Below are positions 12,601 through 24,390 of a stretch of 64,000 bases of DNA, piece after piece (the stretch's first letter is position 1; each line of letters starts with the position of its first letter). Location of the stretch: assembly GCA_958450325.1 (NCBI GenBank), contig OY288262.1, positions 7,669,142 through 7,733,141 on the forward strand, read 5' to 3'. Under the pieces are notes generated by a model, which saw only the letters and a list, made by a program, of their open reading frames with translations, did not search any database and was not told the DNA's origin. Origin of the DNA: Agrostemma githago (taxonomy: Eukaryota; Streptophyta; Magnoliopsida; Caryophyllales; Caryophyllaceae). The translations under genes and the position numbers were made by a program.

Positions 12601-13426
12601 ATTGGCCGTGAATGTCACCACAGACAGTGACTGGACTATTTACGGGCTGCACATTTGACTCCTCAATGAGAATCTCTTTAACCTAAAAAAAATGTCGGTC
12701 GAAAAGAAAGGAATTTCAGCAGAGTGCCCTCAGAAGTATGGCATCAATATAACACACTAGCAAAGTTACAAGAACGGCCCAGATCTCGAAATTACTTTTC
12801 CAATTCATTAAGCCCCTGGATAGTGGTGGCAATCAGGATAAACAACCGCGATACATATGATGAAGACTATGAGAAACCCTTTCGAAATAACTTTTTTGAA
12901 TGCCCGCCTCAATCAAATTCGTCAGCGAAGACTTAACTATTACTCGTAATACCTATCAGCGACCTACCGTCATTTAAACCCACCAAAGTCTGTATAGCAA
13001 GTAACTACAGTAGGGTAACCAGTAGCAGTAAGAAGAAGATAATCAAAATTTACATTTTCTTTTGCCATCCTCCACATTCAAGAAACAAAATTCCTTCAAC
13101 ACCATCATTATTCATTAACGTGGAGAAAATCAGTACAATTTGTTCAAGCATACCGCCAATTTCACTCTCATCAAACTAACAACAGTTCATTGGTACTAAA
13201 ATTAAGTAAGACCAAATCCAGTAATATCAAAATAAATAAATAAAAAATAAGTTGATTTCGCGCATAAAATAGTAAATCACAGATCCAAAGAAGATGATAG
13301 TAATCTTTCTTGGAAAAGAGAGAGAGAGGGAGAAAGATTAGATACGTATTCGCAGAGAAGCTGAAGCTCATCTTCGGCTAAATGCTGGCCTTCTTTAACC
13401 TTGGCGACCCACTTGTCTAAATCCAT
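6625..13426 (-). CDS. FyPP: Serine/threonine protein phosphatase PP6 catalytic subunit (FyPP type)
   Basis: Ten exons on the minus strand join in frame to 303 codons, the usual length of plant PP6 catalytic subunits (FyPP1/FyPP3). Exons: 13346-13426, 12536-12682, 12378-12445, 9847-9904, 8435-8545, 7678-7728, 7158-7301, 6979-7074, 6825-6896 and 6625-6708, all with GT-AG introns. The protein begins MDLDKWVAKVKEGQHL and ends GVPYFL. Family motifs are GDIHGQ (residues 49-54), GDFVDRG (77-83), RGNHESR (108-114), HGGLSP (160-165) and H234. The expected metal ligands D50, H52, D78, N110, H160 and H234 are all present. In plants FyPP dephosphorylates phytochrome, PIN auxin carriers and ABI5, acting with SAPS-type regulatory subunits (family knowledge). 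Residue 173 is Met where I recall Ile in relatives. This is the one intact host gene in the window. Confidence 0.96.
10193..10457. mobile_element. MITE-like inverted-repeat element in PP6 intron 3
   Basis: The ends are imperfect inverted repeats: GGGTTTGTTTGGAT on the left and ATCCAAACAAGACC on the right. The inner arms also pair loosely (GGAGGRR against CCCTCC-rich blocks). It lies in the 2.47-kb third intron (9905-12377). The target duplication is unclear, so the family is not assigned. No coding capacity. Confidence 0.6.
11940..12030. mobile_element. Stowaway-like MITE in PP6 intron 3
   Basis: This 91-bp element has inverted repeats of about 30 bp starting CTCCCTCCAATTC and is flanked by TA on both sides (11938-11939, 12031-12032). 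The CTCCCTCC terminus and TA target duplication are the hallmarks of Stowaway (Tc1/mariner) MITEs. It sits inside an intron and does not touch a splice site. Confidence 0.85.
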
Positions 13427-13620
13427 TACTCCGTCTGTACCCTAATTTTGTCAATAGATTTTGTGGAGTTGGGATTTAAATTATTTCTAGGGTTTGAGTT
13501 TCCCCCTTCTTCTCCTTAATCTTAATCTTGGACTGCAGAGAGGAGGGAAGAGGAGGAGGAAGAAGATGAGAGAGAGATGGGAAGAGAAGAGAAGAGAAGC
13601 GTGATTTCAAATGGTACAAA
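13427..13620 (-). promoter_or_regulatory. 5' leader and pyrimidine-rich core promoter region of the PP6 gene
   Basis: Read on the minus strand, the sequence upstream of the start codon contains a long CT-rich run (plus coordinates about 13530-13600). Such Y-patches are common at plant core promoters and 5' leaders. No clear TATA box was found at the expected distance, which suits a broadly expressed gene. The transcription start is not determined. Confidence 0.5.
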
Positions 13621-14079
13621 ATTAAAAGGTTAAGTTAGTAGGCGAAGTTGCAAATGATAGGCAAATACACAAGCACCAAGATATTAACGAGTGATGAAGA
13701 ATGATGATATATTGCCATTTCACGAGTCTTAATTTTATCGAATACTATGTCTTAGTCTAATCGCTAAGATTACATATCGGGTGCTCTTCGTTGAACTAAA
13801 AAATAAGTCATGATTTTGAAAACGAATATGTCATACTTTACCGTTGTTAAGTCGGCGCAGCAAAAAATCGATTATTCGATTTGATTCGATCTGATATCCG
13901 CTCATATTTCGCTCCAAAGCTTTGGGTATCCGATCCAAAACTTGGTATCTTCCATTAAAAGAAATCCTTGATGATTTCAACCAAGGGCGGATGTAGGATT
14001 TCGACATGGGGAGAGCAGAATTTTTTTGGCTCGAAAAAATATCTTAATTTCGTCGTGTTTTTCCCTTTTATCAACTTTA
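13621..14079. other. Gene-free spacer upstream of the PP6 gene
   Basis: AT-rich sequence with no recognisable gene. It would hold the distal promoter of the minus-strand PP6 gene. It ends at TTA (14077-14079), the target duplication of the split MITE. Confidence 0.5.
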
Positions 14080-14412
14080 GGCATCGTTTGGTTCATCCGA
14101 GAACTTATTTTCCGGAGGAAGTTGCAATTCCCAAAAAGTTACTTCCCACATCAACTTCCCGGGAATTTGCAATATTTGTTTGGTTGACACCCCGGAATTC
14201 ACACTTTTCGGGAAGTGAATTACTGCATCTTGTTTGGTTGACTCGACCTAATTCCCATGATTTTGATTACAATAACTATTTGCCCTTTATTAATCAAGGG
14301 TATAAAAACTTTTGAATTTTTTTCAGCAACTTATGAAATATCTAAAATGGTCTTCCCTATAATATGCAGTCGTAACCAAATTACATTAAGAGAAAAAATG
14401 ACAAAAAAAAAA
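14080..14412. mobile_element. Left half of a Tourist-like (PIF/Harbinger) MITE split by the Helitron
   Basis: It starts GGCATCGTTTGGTT after TTA (14077-14079). The matching right end, AACCAAACGAGGCC followed by TTA (42319-42321), lies 28 kb away. A near relative with the same ends is complete at 42349-42643. The arms carry GGAAGTTGCAATTCCC-type sequences that pair in inverted orientation with 42220-42300. A 3-bp TTA duplication with these ends is typical of PIF/Harbinger MITEs. Confidence 0.8.
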
Positions 14413-14720
14413 TCATTTATATATTAAAGCAGAAACATTTAAAGCTTCCACATTCACCCACATCAGCAATCCTACATGTACATGATATGGCGCTTACGTG
14501 GCATCCAAATTACATCATTAAAAAAACACACAACTGCCTACTGCAGTGTAACCTCTACTCTCTAACTGCAGTAGTTTTCCAATACAAAGCTACAACTTCA
14601 TATTAACTCCCCATTAAAGTAGTGGGAAGTTATGTTCCCCATCTTCTTTAAATTCTCTTCAAATTCTCACTCCAATGCTTCCATCTTATTGTGCTTCAGT
14701 CTGTTATACATCACAAAATT

Positions 14721-17173
14721 ATGTCGTTTCAGTATCAACCTGTGTTGATCTCGGAAATTACTGAAAAAATGAATGGCGTCTCAATCATTGCTAGGGTAAT
14801 GCGAAAGTGGGAGAGAAAGCCTAAGAAACCCGAAACTGATGCTCAGCAGAGTTCTTCCAAAGGGTTGATATATGGTGTTGAGATGATTTTGGTCGACAGA
14901 TCAGTGAGTATTCATCGTTTCAGTACTACGTTTTAGTCTACCTAATAATTAATTTCAATAGATGAGCGAGTCAACCAATAATAATTTGTTTCAATTTCAG
15001 GGAGCCACTATCCAAGCATCCATCAATCAAAAATTGTTGAAGTCGTACAATTCCGGTTTCAAGGAAGGAAAAATCTATACTATTGCGAAGTTTTCAACAT
15101 CATCAAACGTAGCAAATGAGCAAGCAACATCACACAAGTGTAGGATTTGGATTAAATACAGTACGAAGGTGATGGGTATGCATCCTGACCCAAACATACC
15201 TGAATGTGTTTACAATTTCTGCAGCTTCGAAGATATAATTCACTCAAATGTTCATCCAAATCTTTACTTTGGTGCGTTCACCCTCTACCAATTTATTGTT
15301 CCATATTTCGTTTATGCTTTTCAAGTTTGCTTTTTAATAAGTTTGACCGAATAAGAAATATTACAACCACAGATGTGATCGAAAAATTTATCGACTATCA
15401 CCCAATTCGCATTTCTGCAACAGGATATCATTGGACGACAATTACACTTGAAAATGCACAGTAAGTTCATCTGTCACCACCAATTACATGGTAACAATGC
15501 CTTTTTCCTACCCTCATTCCAATATATACTGTTTTGCTATCCAGGAAGGAACAACTATCATGTTCCATTTTTGGTGAATTTATTTCTGATATAATATCTA
15601 TTGTCAACGATTTCATCGACAAACCAAGGCCAGTTCTGGTGCTAAGGCACATGAAACGAAATGAGTGGAAAGGTACATTTATTTCTGATATTTGTAATTG
15701 TATTTTGAATTCTCTTGGATCAGATGAAATAAGTGTCGTCACTAGGGATGCATCCAAGATAGAAGCCAACCCTAACATTGAAGAACTCAAGTCATTAACT
15801 CCATGTAAGCCATACTTAATTAGTGACTCATTTCTATTTATAACTATTTTTCACCCACCCAAATCAATGTACTAATCTAATGCCCTGACAATAATATTCT
15901 GTTCTTCTAATATACTAATTAGGTACCGCCCACCTAAAGGACCTGACAGATGGAAACTGAGTGCATCGCCTTCAATATCTACCACACCACCAAGTATTCT
16001 AACTGGTGCAAAGACATTAAAGCTATCAGACATTAAAAGCAGTACAAAGGTAGTCAGCATTATTATACTCATTTGTAATTGCAGCCATATAAAGAAAGGG
16101 CCCATGGAAAATACAAATATAACAGAAAACTGAATGTATGCATTTCAGGCTGGTTCCTTTGTGACTTTGGCAAAATTCTATGAGGTTGATACTACAAAGA
16201 GTGGTGCTACAACTCATGCCAGAGTGCAGATCAAAGATGACGCTTAAGGAAAATAGAATGTGGTATTGCGAGAAGGAATCTTGCAGGTTCAGAGGTGTTG
16301 GGATCAAGGACCCAGTTATGAGGTCAGTCACTTTACAGAATACTAATATGTAGGCAACCTTGACAATGTTTCATGCATAATTACTGACTGAACAATGCAG
16401 GTATCAAGCAAAGTTTTTAGTTACAGATGATGACAGTGAGTTTGCCGACTTAATGATATGGGATGAAGATATGAAGACATTACTCGGAAAATCAGCCTCA
16501 AAAATACTGGAAGAACAAGCAGTTTGTTCCCCTAAATCTAACGTTCCAATTTTCTACTTCTTACTAATGTTATATTTATTTTGAATGGGCTACCCTTTTT
16601 AAATGATCTAAGTCTTACTAATATAATGTTCTACGCACCCTTACAACTCTAACTTTTGAGTCATCCTTTTGTAGGATGCAAGCCCAAATGGTCTACCGCC
16701 CCCCGAATTTCGTTCACTCATAGACCAAGAGTATCTGTTCAAAGTCAGGGTTACCCAGGCATTCAACATTCATAAAAGATCAACATGCTACACAATGACC
16801 AGACTGTCGAATGATGAAACAGAGATTTCTGAGTGGAAGTCTAATGTTGGAGTTGGGCTATCTAATGTGCTTGGTGGAAGTGTCACCCACGACGACCCAT
16901 ATCAGAAACAACATGCAACAGAGGTAAATATTACAGCCCACGTTGTATACATCCAAACATATTATTTAACCTATGGAACATACTAAACCCTTTGCATTTC
17001 ACAAGCTAATTACTGACTGCAACTTATGCCAGCAGTACAACCCTCAAACTGAACCAGTGAGTGACCAGGAGGAAGCAAGGTCGAGCAATGTGCAGGAAAA
17101 TGAAGAAGGCACAAATTTCAAAGAGGGAAGCCTGTTGGGCAAAATTATGGTCAAGGCACGCAAGAGGTGCTAG
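14721..17173 (+). pseudogene. Helitron-borne RPA1-like (replication protein A large subunit) gene, copy 1
   Basis: First exons join in frame: 14721-14903, 15001-15271, 15373-15460, 15545-15672, 15724-15804. They encode RPA1-type OB folds, with VDRSGATIQASINQKLLKSY and EGKIYTIAKF across the first junction and a later block ASKIEANPNIEEL. After 15804 the frame is hard to follow. Conserved pieces continue as a zinc-ribbon remnant (WYCEKESC near 16260), FLVTDDDSEFADLMIWDED (16400-16460) and EYLFKVRVTQAFNI (16730-16770), ending at a stop near 17173. A stop at 16246-16248 and frame problems suggest decay, although alternative splicing could rescue part. RPA binds single-stranded DNA. Plant Helitrons often carry such genes, presumably to coat the displaced strand (family knowledge). 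Confidence 0.7.
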
Positions 17174-18585
17174 GCAGATTCACCCACATCAACCTGAAGA
17201 CACTTAGTGTCATTAATTATTTCTGTTTCAGCAGTACTAGCGGATCTTTATTTCAGCATTAACTACTTCTATTTCAGCTAAACTTAAATTGCTTTTGTTT
17301 TCCTAGACTTTTCCGGTTTGAATCTACAGTGTTGGCTATGTAAGACATTTTCTTTACCTAAATGTACCCAGATTTTCATTACTGATTGTCATCCCTCCAC
17401 TCTCAGGCAATTTTTCACCCATGTTAAGGATTGCGTGCTAACCTAACGACCCCATTATTATTCACTAACTACGTAGACGCTTCAATCCGAGGAGTTACAT
17501 TTCTTCAATCCTCGAAGAGCATGCTACACAAATTTATGAGTAATGAGGCCTGACTAGGCTGCTTTCACAACCTTACGGATGTTTTCGCAATTGATCATCA
17601 TCAAGTGCACCAGTTACTGCTTCGCACCACAGTTCCCTAATAACACTGCTAACTCACCAACCAACTACTAGAAATGATTTCGTTATGTGTTCTTACCTAT
17701 GTCTCTCAAGCAATATTTTTTCACCCATCGTTAAGAATGTGTGCTAACCTATCGAGGCCATTATTAATCACTAATTAGGTAGACGCTTCAATCCGAGGAT
17801 TTCTGTAGAGTCACCTCTCGAAGAGCATACTACTACAAATCGTGAATGTTAGGGCTTTGATGGGCTGCTTCCACGTTCTTATGGATGCTTTCATAATTGC
17901 TCTTGAGTATGTTGCTTACCACGTCACTGCCTCCCAACTTAATGAGAGCAGTAAAATAATGACATAATGTCTTTTATTGGACTTTTTATTACTGTTGAAT
18001 CTGCAATTCAAACTATGCACACCTGTACATAAGAAAACTTTTTATTAGTTTCGGAATTGACAGCGACAATGCTATGAATGAAAATCATTGAATGAATAAA
18101 TATGAAGTCATCACACAAAAATACAGCAAATAATAGAACTGTTTCTAACACTTGACCTATAGCTCAATTACATGCAATCAATAGTTGAGGTGAATACCAA
18201 TTTTTATGTTGTTGATGATTATATTAACAATAAGAATATACCAAGAGACCAATTTTAGTCATGACAAATTAATCATATCACTATAACCAAGCATTAGCCA
18301 AATTCCACCATAAAAACCGTCACCCACACAATATCTGACCAACAGAATACAACCCACTAAAATATAAGACCATAACAGCTCAAATTCTACAGTTATTTGG
18401 TTCATTTCAACTTTTGCAGTTTATTTATTGAACTTAGCAAAACAGTTACTTATTGTGGTATCTACCCACTACCTCCACTATTTGTAACTCCATATTAACC
18501 CCCCCTCCCCCATAAAAGTTTCATTTGCCTCATATTATTATTAACCAGTACTTAAGATTATTTTTACTTACGAGTTCAATCAAAC
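17174..18585. other. Gene-free Helitron spacer with a direct repeat
   Basis: No gene is seen between the two RPA1-like genes. Two diverged direct repeats of about 200 bp lie at about 17402-17600 and 17704-17905, about 303 bp apart. They share blocks such as GTAGACGCTTCAATCCGAGGA and CTCGAAGAGCAT. The rest is AT-rich and could hold the 3' end of copy 1 and the promoter of copy 2. Confidence 0.6.
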
Positions 18586-18759
18586 ATGAGTACCACTCCA
18601 ATAGATACCCCTCAATCCCCATTCCGTAGTTTAAATCAACCGTTAGATGGTACTTACTTTGAAGGCAGGGTTATCAGAATTTGGCGTGGCAAATCAAACT
18701 TTTTCAATCCATGTCGTCTCGAATCACTTTCAACCGAGATCTTAATGGTTGATGATAAG

Positions 18760-21051
18760 TGTAGACACCCACATTTTGACCGCCAGGTGTCTATAGTAGG
18801 TCCCACCAAACACCCGATGATGATAGGACGCAAACATGCTTTAATGGGCTCGGATATGAGCTCGAAATCATGGACATTTGGTTTAGGCTTATTAAGGAGT
18901 ACAAATCTCACAAAACTGACCTCAAATCCAGGCCCAGTGGGTCGTTTCGAGTCAAATAAGACTAATTTGGGTCGATTCCGACACCAGGGGTAAAACCGTC
19001 TTTTAGCGACCGAGTCAAACCCGGTCAAAGATATTTTTTCCCGAGTCACACGATCTGGCCGTGTCATTACACGTCCAATTCGGACTCAATCACTACAAAA
19101 ATCAGCCTTCAATAATATTAAACAAATCCGTTTAAGGATAGAATTCGATCTCAAGTAGGAATTCTATCCGGAAACCGAAACAAAGTATCACCCGAGCTCA
19201 GATACTCGGCTGAAACAGCCGAGATACCTCCCCCACCAGCCGAGTTTTTGGCTTTCCCACCAAGAAACGAGAAGTTTATTTCCTTACGAACTCTCGTGTT
19301 TCCTATCCAAACCGGTGTTTCTTGTCACACAAGCAAGACCACCTCGATTCCTATAAATAGGACCTCATATCCAACACAAAAAATACGTTTAAAAAAAAAC
19401 GATTGATTCAGACAGAAAATACCGATCAAATCACAAAATTTCAGCAGCCAAGACGACATCCAAAATCCCGACGTGATCCTGAAATAATACCGAAAAACCG
19501 ACGAATCCATCCCGTCCAATCCGGCCGATCCACGCCCCACATACACACACAAAAACGTCCCAAAAACCGACACCTTAACTCACCCACATCATCTCGACGC
19601 TCACGTGCCCAAGCCACCGTCCGACGAGCCTTATTCCGAGTAAACAAAGCATGTAGGTTGAGGGTGTAAATCAAACCCGTCTTTTCTCCTTTCTCTCCCT
19701 AATCTCACGTTTTTTTTCTTTTTGTCCGTCGTTTTTTTTTTTTTTCGTCGATCGTCTAATTATTAATATGGGTCGTTCATCGCATCATATTTTTATTTAT
19801 TTTCGATAGTAAAACTATTTTCAAATAACGTTCTTAAAATACGATACCGATTCTCTAATCGAATATCGTACCTACAAGAACTAAATTAAAATTTATTCTC
19901 GTCGATGCTAACAAAATCATTAACCTTTTTTTTTACAAAATTCGATGATTTTAAACGCGTAGAGAATTAACATGATTTTTCATTCAAAATTCTTTTTTTT
20001 TACGTTTTCGTTCAAAACAAACTTTTTTAAACTTTTTCTAAAAACATTCTAACTATTTGATATTGATTTCATAATCAATTATCGGATACGACGAGTATCG
20101 AAAATATAAATCGAGTATAAATTAATCCATATTTGTACGCGATTTATAAAAATTAACGACTTTTCGACAAATAAAAAAATCCGACAGGCTACCACGTGGG
20201 TCGCGCGCCGGTCAGGTGACCCGCGCGGCAGCCGGTTCACGGCCTCCCCCTTTTTTTTGTTTTCTTCGTTTTCTATTTTTAATTCTTCTCGAACATTATA
20301 TTAAAATGCGACCTTCGCGACATATTTCAATAAATCCTTTTTTCGACCTCGGTCAACACGTGTTAATCAATCACGTGTCATAAATATTTTCTAAAAATCA
20401 TGCATCTTATTTATTTATGTCTTTTATTCAATTTATTCATCGTTACTAACTCGTTTTCTCGTGTTTGTAGCTTTTTATTTGTTTTTATCGTTTTATTAGA
20501 CTAAAACGAATTCACATGCTAAAATAACTTTGACGTTATTAGTTTAATATGCATTAAACGACTTAGCAACCCACTTTATTTTTCTCACATGCTTAGGAAA
20601 ATAATGTTTGCATATCATTCAACCGTCGAACTAACCCGTGTACACCAAAAACGAACGATATCTTAGTAAAGGCCGCTAAGTGCGGGCGGGGTTGGGTGTT
20701 CTTAGTGAACTTCCCAACACGTACCCTCACCCCTTACTCAGAACCATGGTTTCCGGATGTCCGAATCCATTGGCTACGAGAGTCATTCAATATACGATTA
20801 ACCGCCCAGTCGGCATCGGTATAGATATGCAAAGGGACGAGCCCAATAAACTCTGACATCGGAAATGGGCCGTATTTTGTATACGGCCCACTACGACATA
20901 GAGTGGGCTCGAACGGTTCCGAATAACCACAAAATTCGGTGGCGACTCCTACTTCGATTTAAATTTCAATTTGACCATCTCATATGGAGATTCATTCGCC
21001 TCCCCAAACCCGCGCGTGGCCGCGTCGGGGTGGACCTATGTCATGTCCACA
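18760..21051 (+). mobile_element. Solo LTR of the Tat-like element (copy 2)
   Basis: It starts TGTAGACA, ends GTCCACA and is 2,292 bp long. It is flanked by a perfect 5-bp duplication ATAAG (18755-18759 and 21052-21056), with no internal region or second LTR. Unequal recombination between two LTRs is the usual origin. A TATA box lies at 19352-19358. The palindromic motifs of copy 1 are replaced by CTCGGCTG/CAGCCGAG near 19206-19250 and a GC-rich palindromic block near 20194-20243. Confidence 0.92.
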
Positions 21052-22763
21052 ATAAGGTATACTATTAAACATTCAGTCTACATTGTTTGTAATCTACAAT
21101 TGAACATTCAAAGAGTTTTGTTATTTACCTACTTGAATGTCATCTACTTATAACTATTCATCTTTTTATGTATGATTAAGGGATTTGTCATTCAATGCAC
21201 AATATTAAAGCCGATTGAGGAGTACTTTGAAGGAAGCATTATTGAAGGCCATACATACCAAATAAGTAACTACAAGTGTGGTATGAACAAAGGTTGGGAT
21301 GTTGCTACACCTCATGCATGCAAGATTATATTCAACTCTGATATTCAAAATTAATGATGTTGCAATACCACTACCAATGTATGGCTTCAATTTTTTATCG
21401 GTCAATGAGATGCACCAAAATGATATGAAAGATCGATCACTTATTGGTAATACAGTCATTACTTATTTTCAGAAATTTTTGGTTTATTTATTACAAAATT
21501 TTCCAGATTTCACTTTCACCAATTTCACATTATCTTCATTCACAATAGATTTCATAGGTCAAGTTGTCGAGTACAAGGTGATCTTTAAGGGGCAGCTACC
21601 ATGGTCACCTTTGGACATGGTTGATAACAAGTATGAAAATGTTTTCATTTCAGCAGTATAATATTGAATTTTGATTTACACTAACTCATTTTAACCAACT
21701 CTTGCATCATTAATGAATAACAGTGGAGGCCGGATTACTGTGTGGGTGTGGCAAAATTTGCCTGAACTTTCTTCCATTCAAACTGATCCAGCATATTCAT
21801 TAAGGAAACCAATATTAGTTATTTAATGTGCAAAGCTGAAATTTGAGCGTAAGTATTTTCTTATCTATTTTAAGCCTTTCCTATCTACCTTTTAAATTTC
21901 ATTTTAAATTTCTTCATGGTGTATGTTACAATTTTTCAGCAACATTGATCTTAGAGACACACAAAGCAACTAAAGTGTTTAATTTCTACAGCCTGATATC
22001 CCAGAAGTACACAATGTCCAGCTTACAAATGGCGAAAGAGAAGTACTACATGTGAAGTGGTCGGCTTAATCAAAAGAAAGTTTCAGGACAACAAGATTTT
22101 AGTGATTATTTTCTTCAAAGTTGTTTGTTGTTATGTTTCCGTACTGTGGTTTGTTTTTCGGCTGTCATGTCATGTTTGTTAAACTTTATTTCTCTTTTTT
22201 GTTGTGACTTATTTCCTTATTTATTAAATTAGCATTTTATTTTGCCTATGGAATTATGGCCTCTCAATAGTATTAAATTAGCATTTTATTTTATTAAATT
22301 GCGTTATTAAATGATTTAGGCAGAATTATTTACGCAATTAACAAGTATGCAAAACATATTTAAGTACTTCGCATCAAAACATATTAATTATTTTTTATTG
22401 TAATATTTTAGCAATATACAATTAAATCAGATTAAGCATGAGTAAGTAAGGAACATGTTGCCTAACAAGGTAATTAATTCATGATTCAAACAAACAGTTA
22501 TATTGTAGTGGAGTGACGTGTCTGATCAATTACATCAATGACAATTGACAACATTTGTGTTTAGTATTTATGTTATTCCAATTCAAGTTTCTCACGATCA
22601 TATATTTATTAATTTACACCACATTAGTATAATTTATTCTCGGTTTCTTTTTTTTATTATAAAAAAGCAGAATGATGCAACTAATAAAAAATCAGATGAA
22701 ATATATGCAGTTCAGTATCGATGCCATGAAAAAGGGTGTAGGAAATAATAATGAAAATAAGTA

Positions 22764-22980
22764 CTATCTCCATCCAATTTTAATCTTCCTACTTTCCTTA
22801 AAAGGTTGTCCATCTTTAAATTTCTTACTTACAATATTTCCTCTTTTGGTTGATTTTTGTGGTCCATATCATTTCTGACCCCACATTTTCTCTCAACTTT
22901 CATTTTCCACCACATAATCTACCCCATTCTTAATTTTTGTGCCACTCCCCCCCATGAAGTTTAAAGTTGGATGGAGGGAG
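22764..22980. mobile_element. Stowaway-like MITE
   Basis: This 217-bp element has diverged inverted ends (CTATCTCCATCCAATTTTAA on the left, a CTCCCTCCATCCAACTTTAA complement on the right) and is flanked by TA at 22762-22763 and 22981-22982. It lies in the spacer inside RPA1-like copy 2. Confidence 0.8.
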
Positions 22981-24390
22981 TATAAGATAACAAATGTACA
23001 TAAAAAAAGGGGAACAGTTTCATGGACTTATCTGACACTACTTTAGGATCTTCCACAACTTTAGGATCTTTATTATCATGCTCCACTTTGTTAGGCCACT
23101 CTACTTCTAAGTCCACATGTTTGGCCATTTCATCCACCATAACAATTTATATAAACTTAGATGTTAGTCAAGGGTAAATAAAAATGGCTGGAATCCAAGA
23201 TCCCTCATCTAAAAAACAGAGTTCCCATTTTGCCACATATGATGGTAGAAAACTATCAACCATAGCAGATTTATTTCAAGTGCACAAGGTAAATCATGTG
23301 CTTATACTTTCATATATGAAGTATATCTCAATTCCATTATCAATAGTTATAATCATTCTTTAAATGTGTAAAAATATGACAGTCTGGAATATATACTATT
23401 ATTGCAAAGTTGAAATATGTGGACACAACACAAAAGTGGTATGAGTATCGATGCAAATGTGGAGATATTGCAGGACAAAAAACAGATGGGAAGTGGTACT
23501 GCACAATGGAAACATGTTATGCATATGAAGTTGGGTTCAAGAAAAAACATTTAATGTTTGTATCAAAACTATGCCTTCAAAATTTCAGTTCAGTTATATT
23601 GATTTTGTCTTCAGTTCATGTCTAACTTACATTTTTAATGTCAGTTACAAGGTTAAATTCTTAGTTGAGGACAAAAAAGGTGACCAAATTTACATCCTTG
23701 CAAACAATGAACAAGTTGAAGATGCAACTGGATATAATGCGTATGAACCTTTTGATATGCTAAGGGAGGTACATATACAGTAAATCACCTAGATCATTGC
23801 TATCTTTACAATAAATGTATTATATAATATCTGAACTATTTTTTTATGATAGAAAAAGATTGGTACACGTGAGATCCCACTGACATTGATGACGCTGCTG
23901 GACAAAGAATATATCATAGACTTGGAAGTGATTCAATATTTCAATGTTGTGATGGGGTCTAGGTGCTATGTCATGATGAACCTAAGAGACAATGAAGAGC
24001 AAATATGCAAGATGACATGCATGTGTGGACACATGTTGTACAAGAGACATAATTACTATATCATATGATTCATTGCAATAACATAGTGTTCATGATTTAA
24101 CATTTGTTCGTAATATCAGGAACAAAGTAGTGCATTAACTTCAATTCTGAGGTTACTGATGATCAATCGGTAAGGAAACATGTTATAGTGATATGTGTGA
24201 CATATGAAACAGATATTTAGTTTTATTTTTGATGCAATAAAAGTTTGTAACTCTTCAGGATGTGACACTAATGAGCAAATTCCAATATAAAAGAACATTT
24301 TCAGTCATGGGTGATTCAAGTGGATCATATTCTGAATTTCTAGATCAACAATCAGCAACAGAGGACATATTGAAGGCTCAGAAGAAGTAA

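Larger units (their letters stand above)
18586..24390 (+). pseudogene. Helitron-borne RPA1-like gene, copy 2, interrupted by a solo LTR
   Basis: Exon 1 starts at 18586 (MSTTPIDTPQSPF) and runs to LMVDDK, where a 2.3-kb solo LTR is inserted. After the LTR a splice donor GTATAC follows, and the next exon at 21185 gives GFVIQCTILKPIEEYFEG and EGHTYQISNY, an RPA1 OB fold. Further pieces are YGFNFLSVNEM (21380-21460) and FIGQVVEYKVIFKGQLPW (21551-21605). From 23184 come a linker (YDGRKLSTIADLF), a zinc ribbon with CKCG and WYCTMETC (23450-23520), YKVKFLVEDKKGD (23645) and a final OB-fold block to about 24065. It is diverged from copy 1, so the two are old duplicates or separate captures. The interruption and a spacer at 22060-23180 make it unlikely to work. 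Confidence 0.7.

Noticed and set aside
18654..19067. A 137-codon minus-strand frame and the overlapping plus-strand frame at 18586-18993
   Set aside because: Beyond 18759 both run through the LTR, whose ends and duplication are clear. Only the first 58 codons of the plus frame belong to the RPA-like exon.
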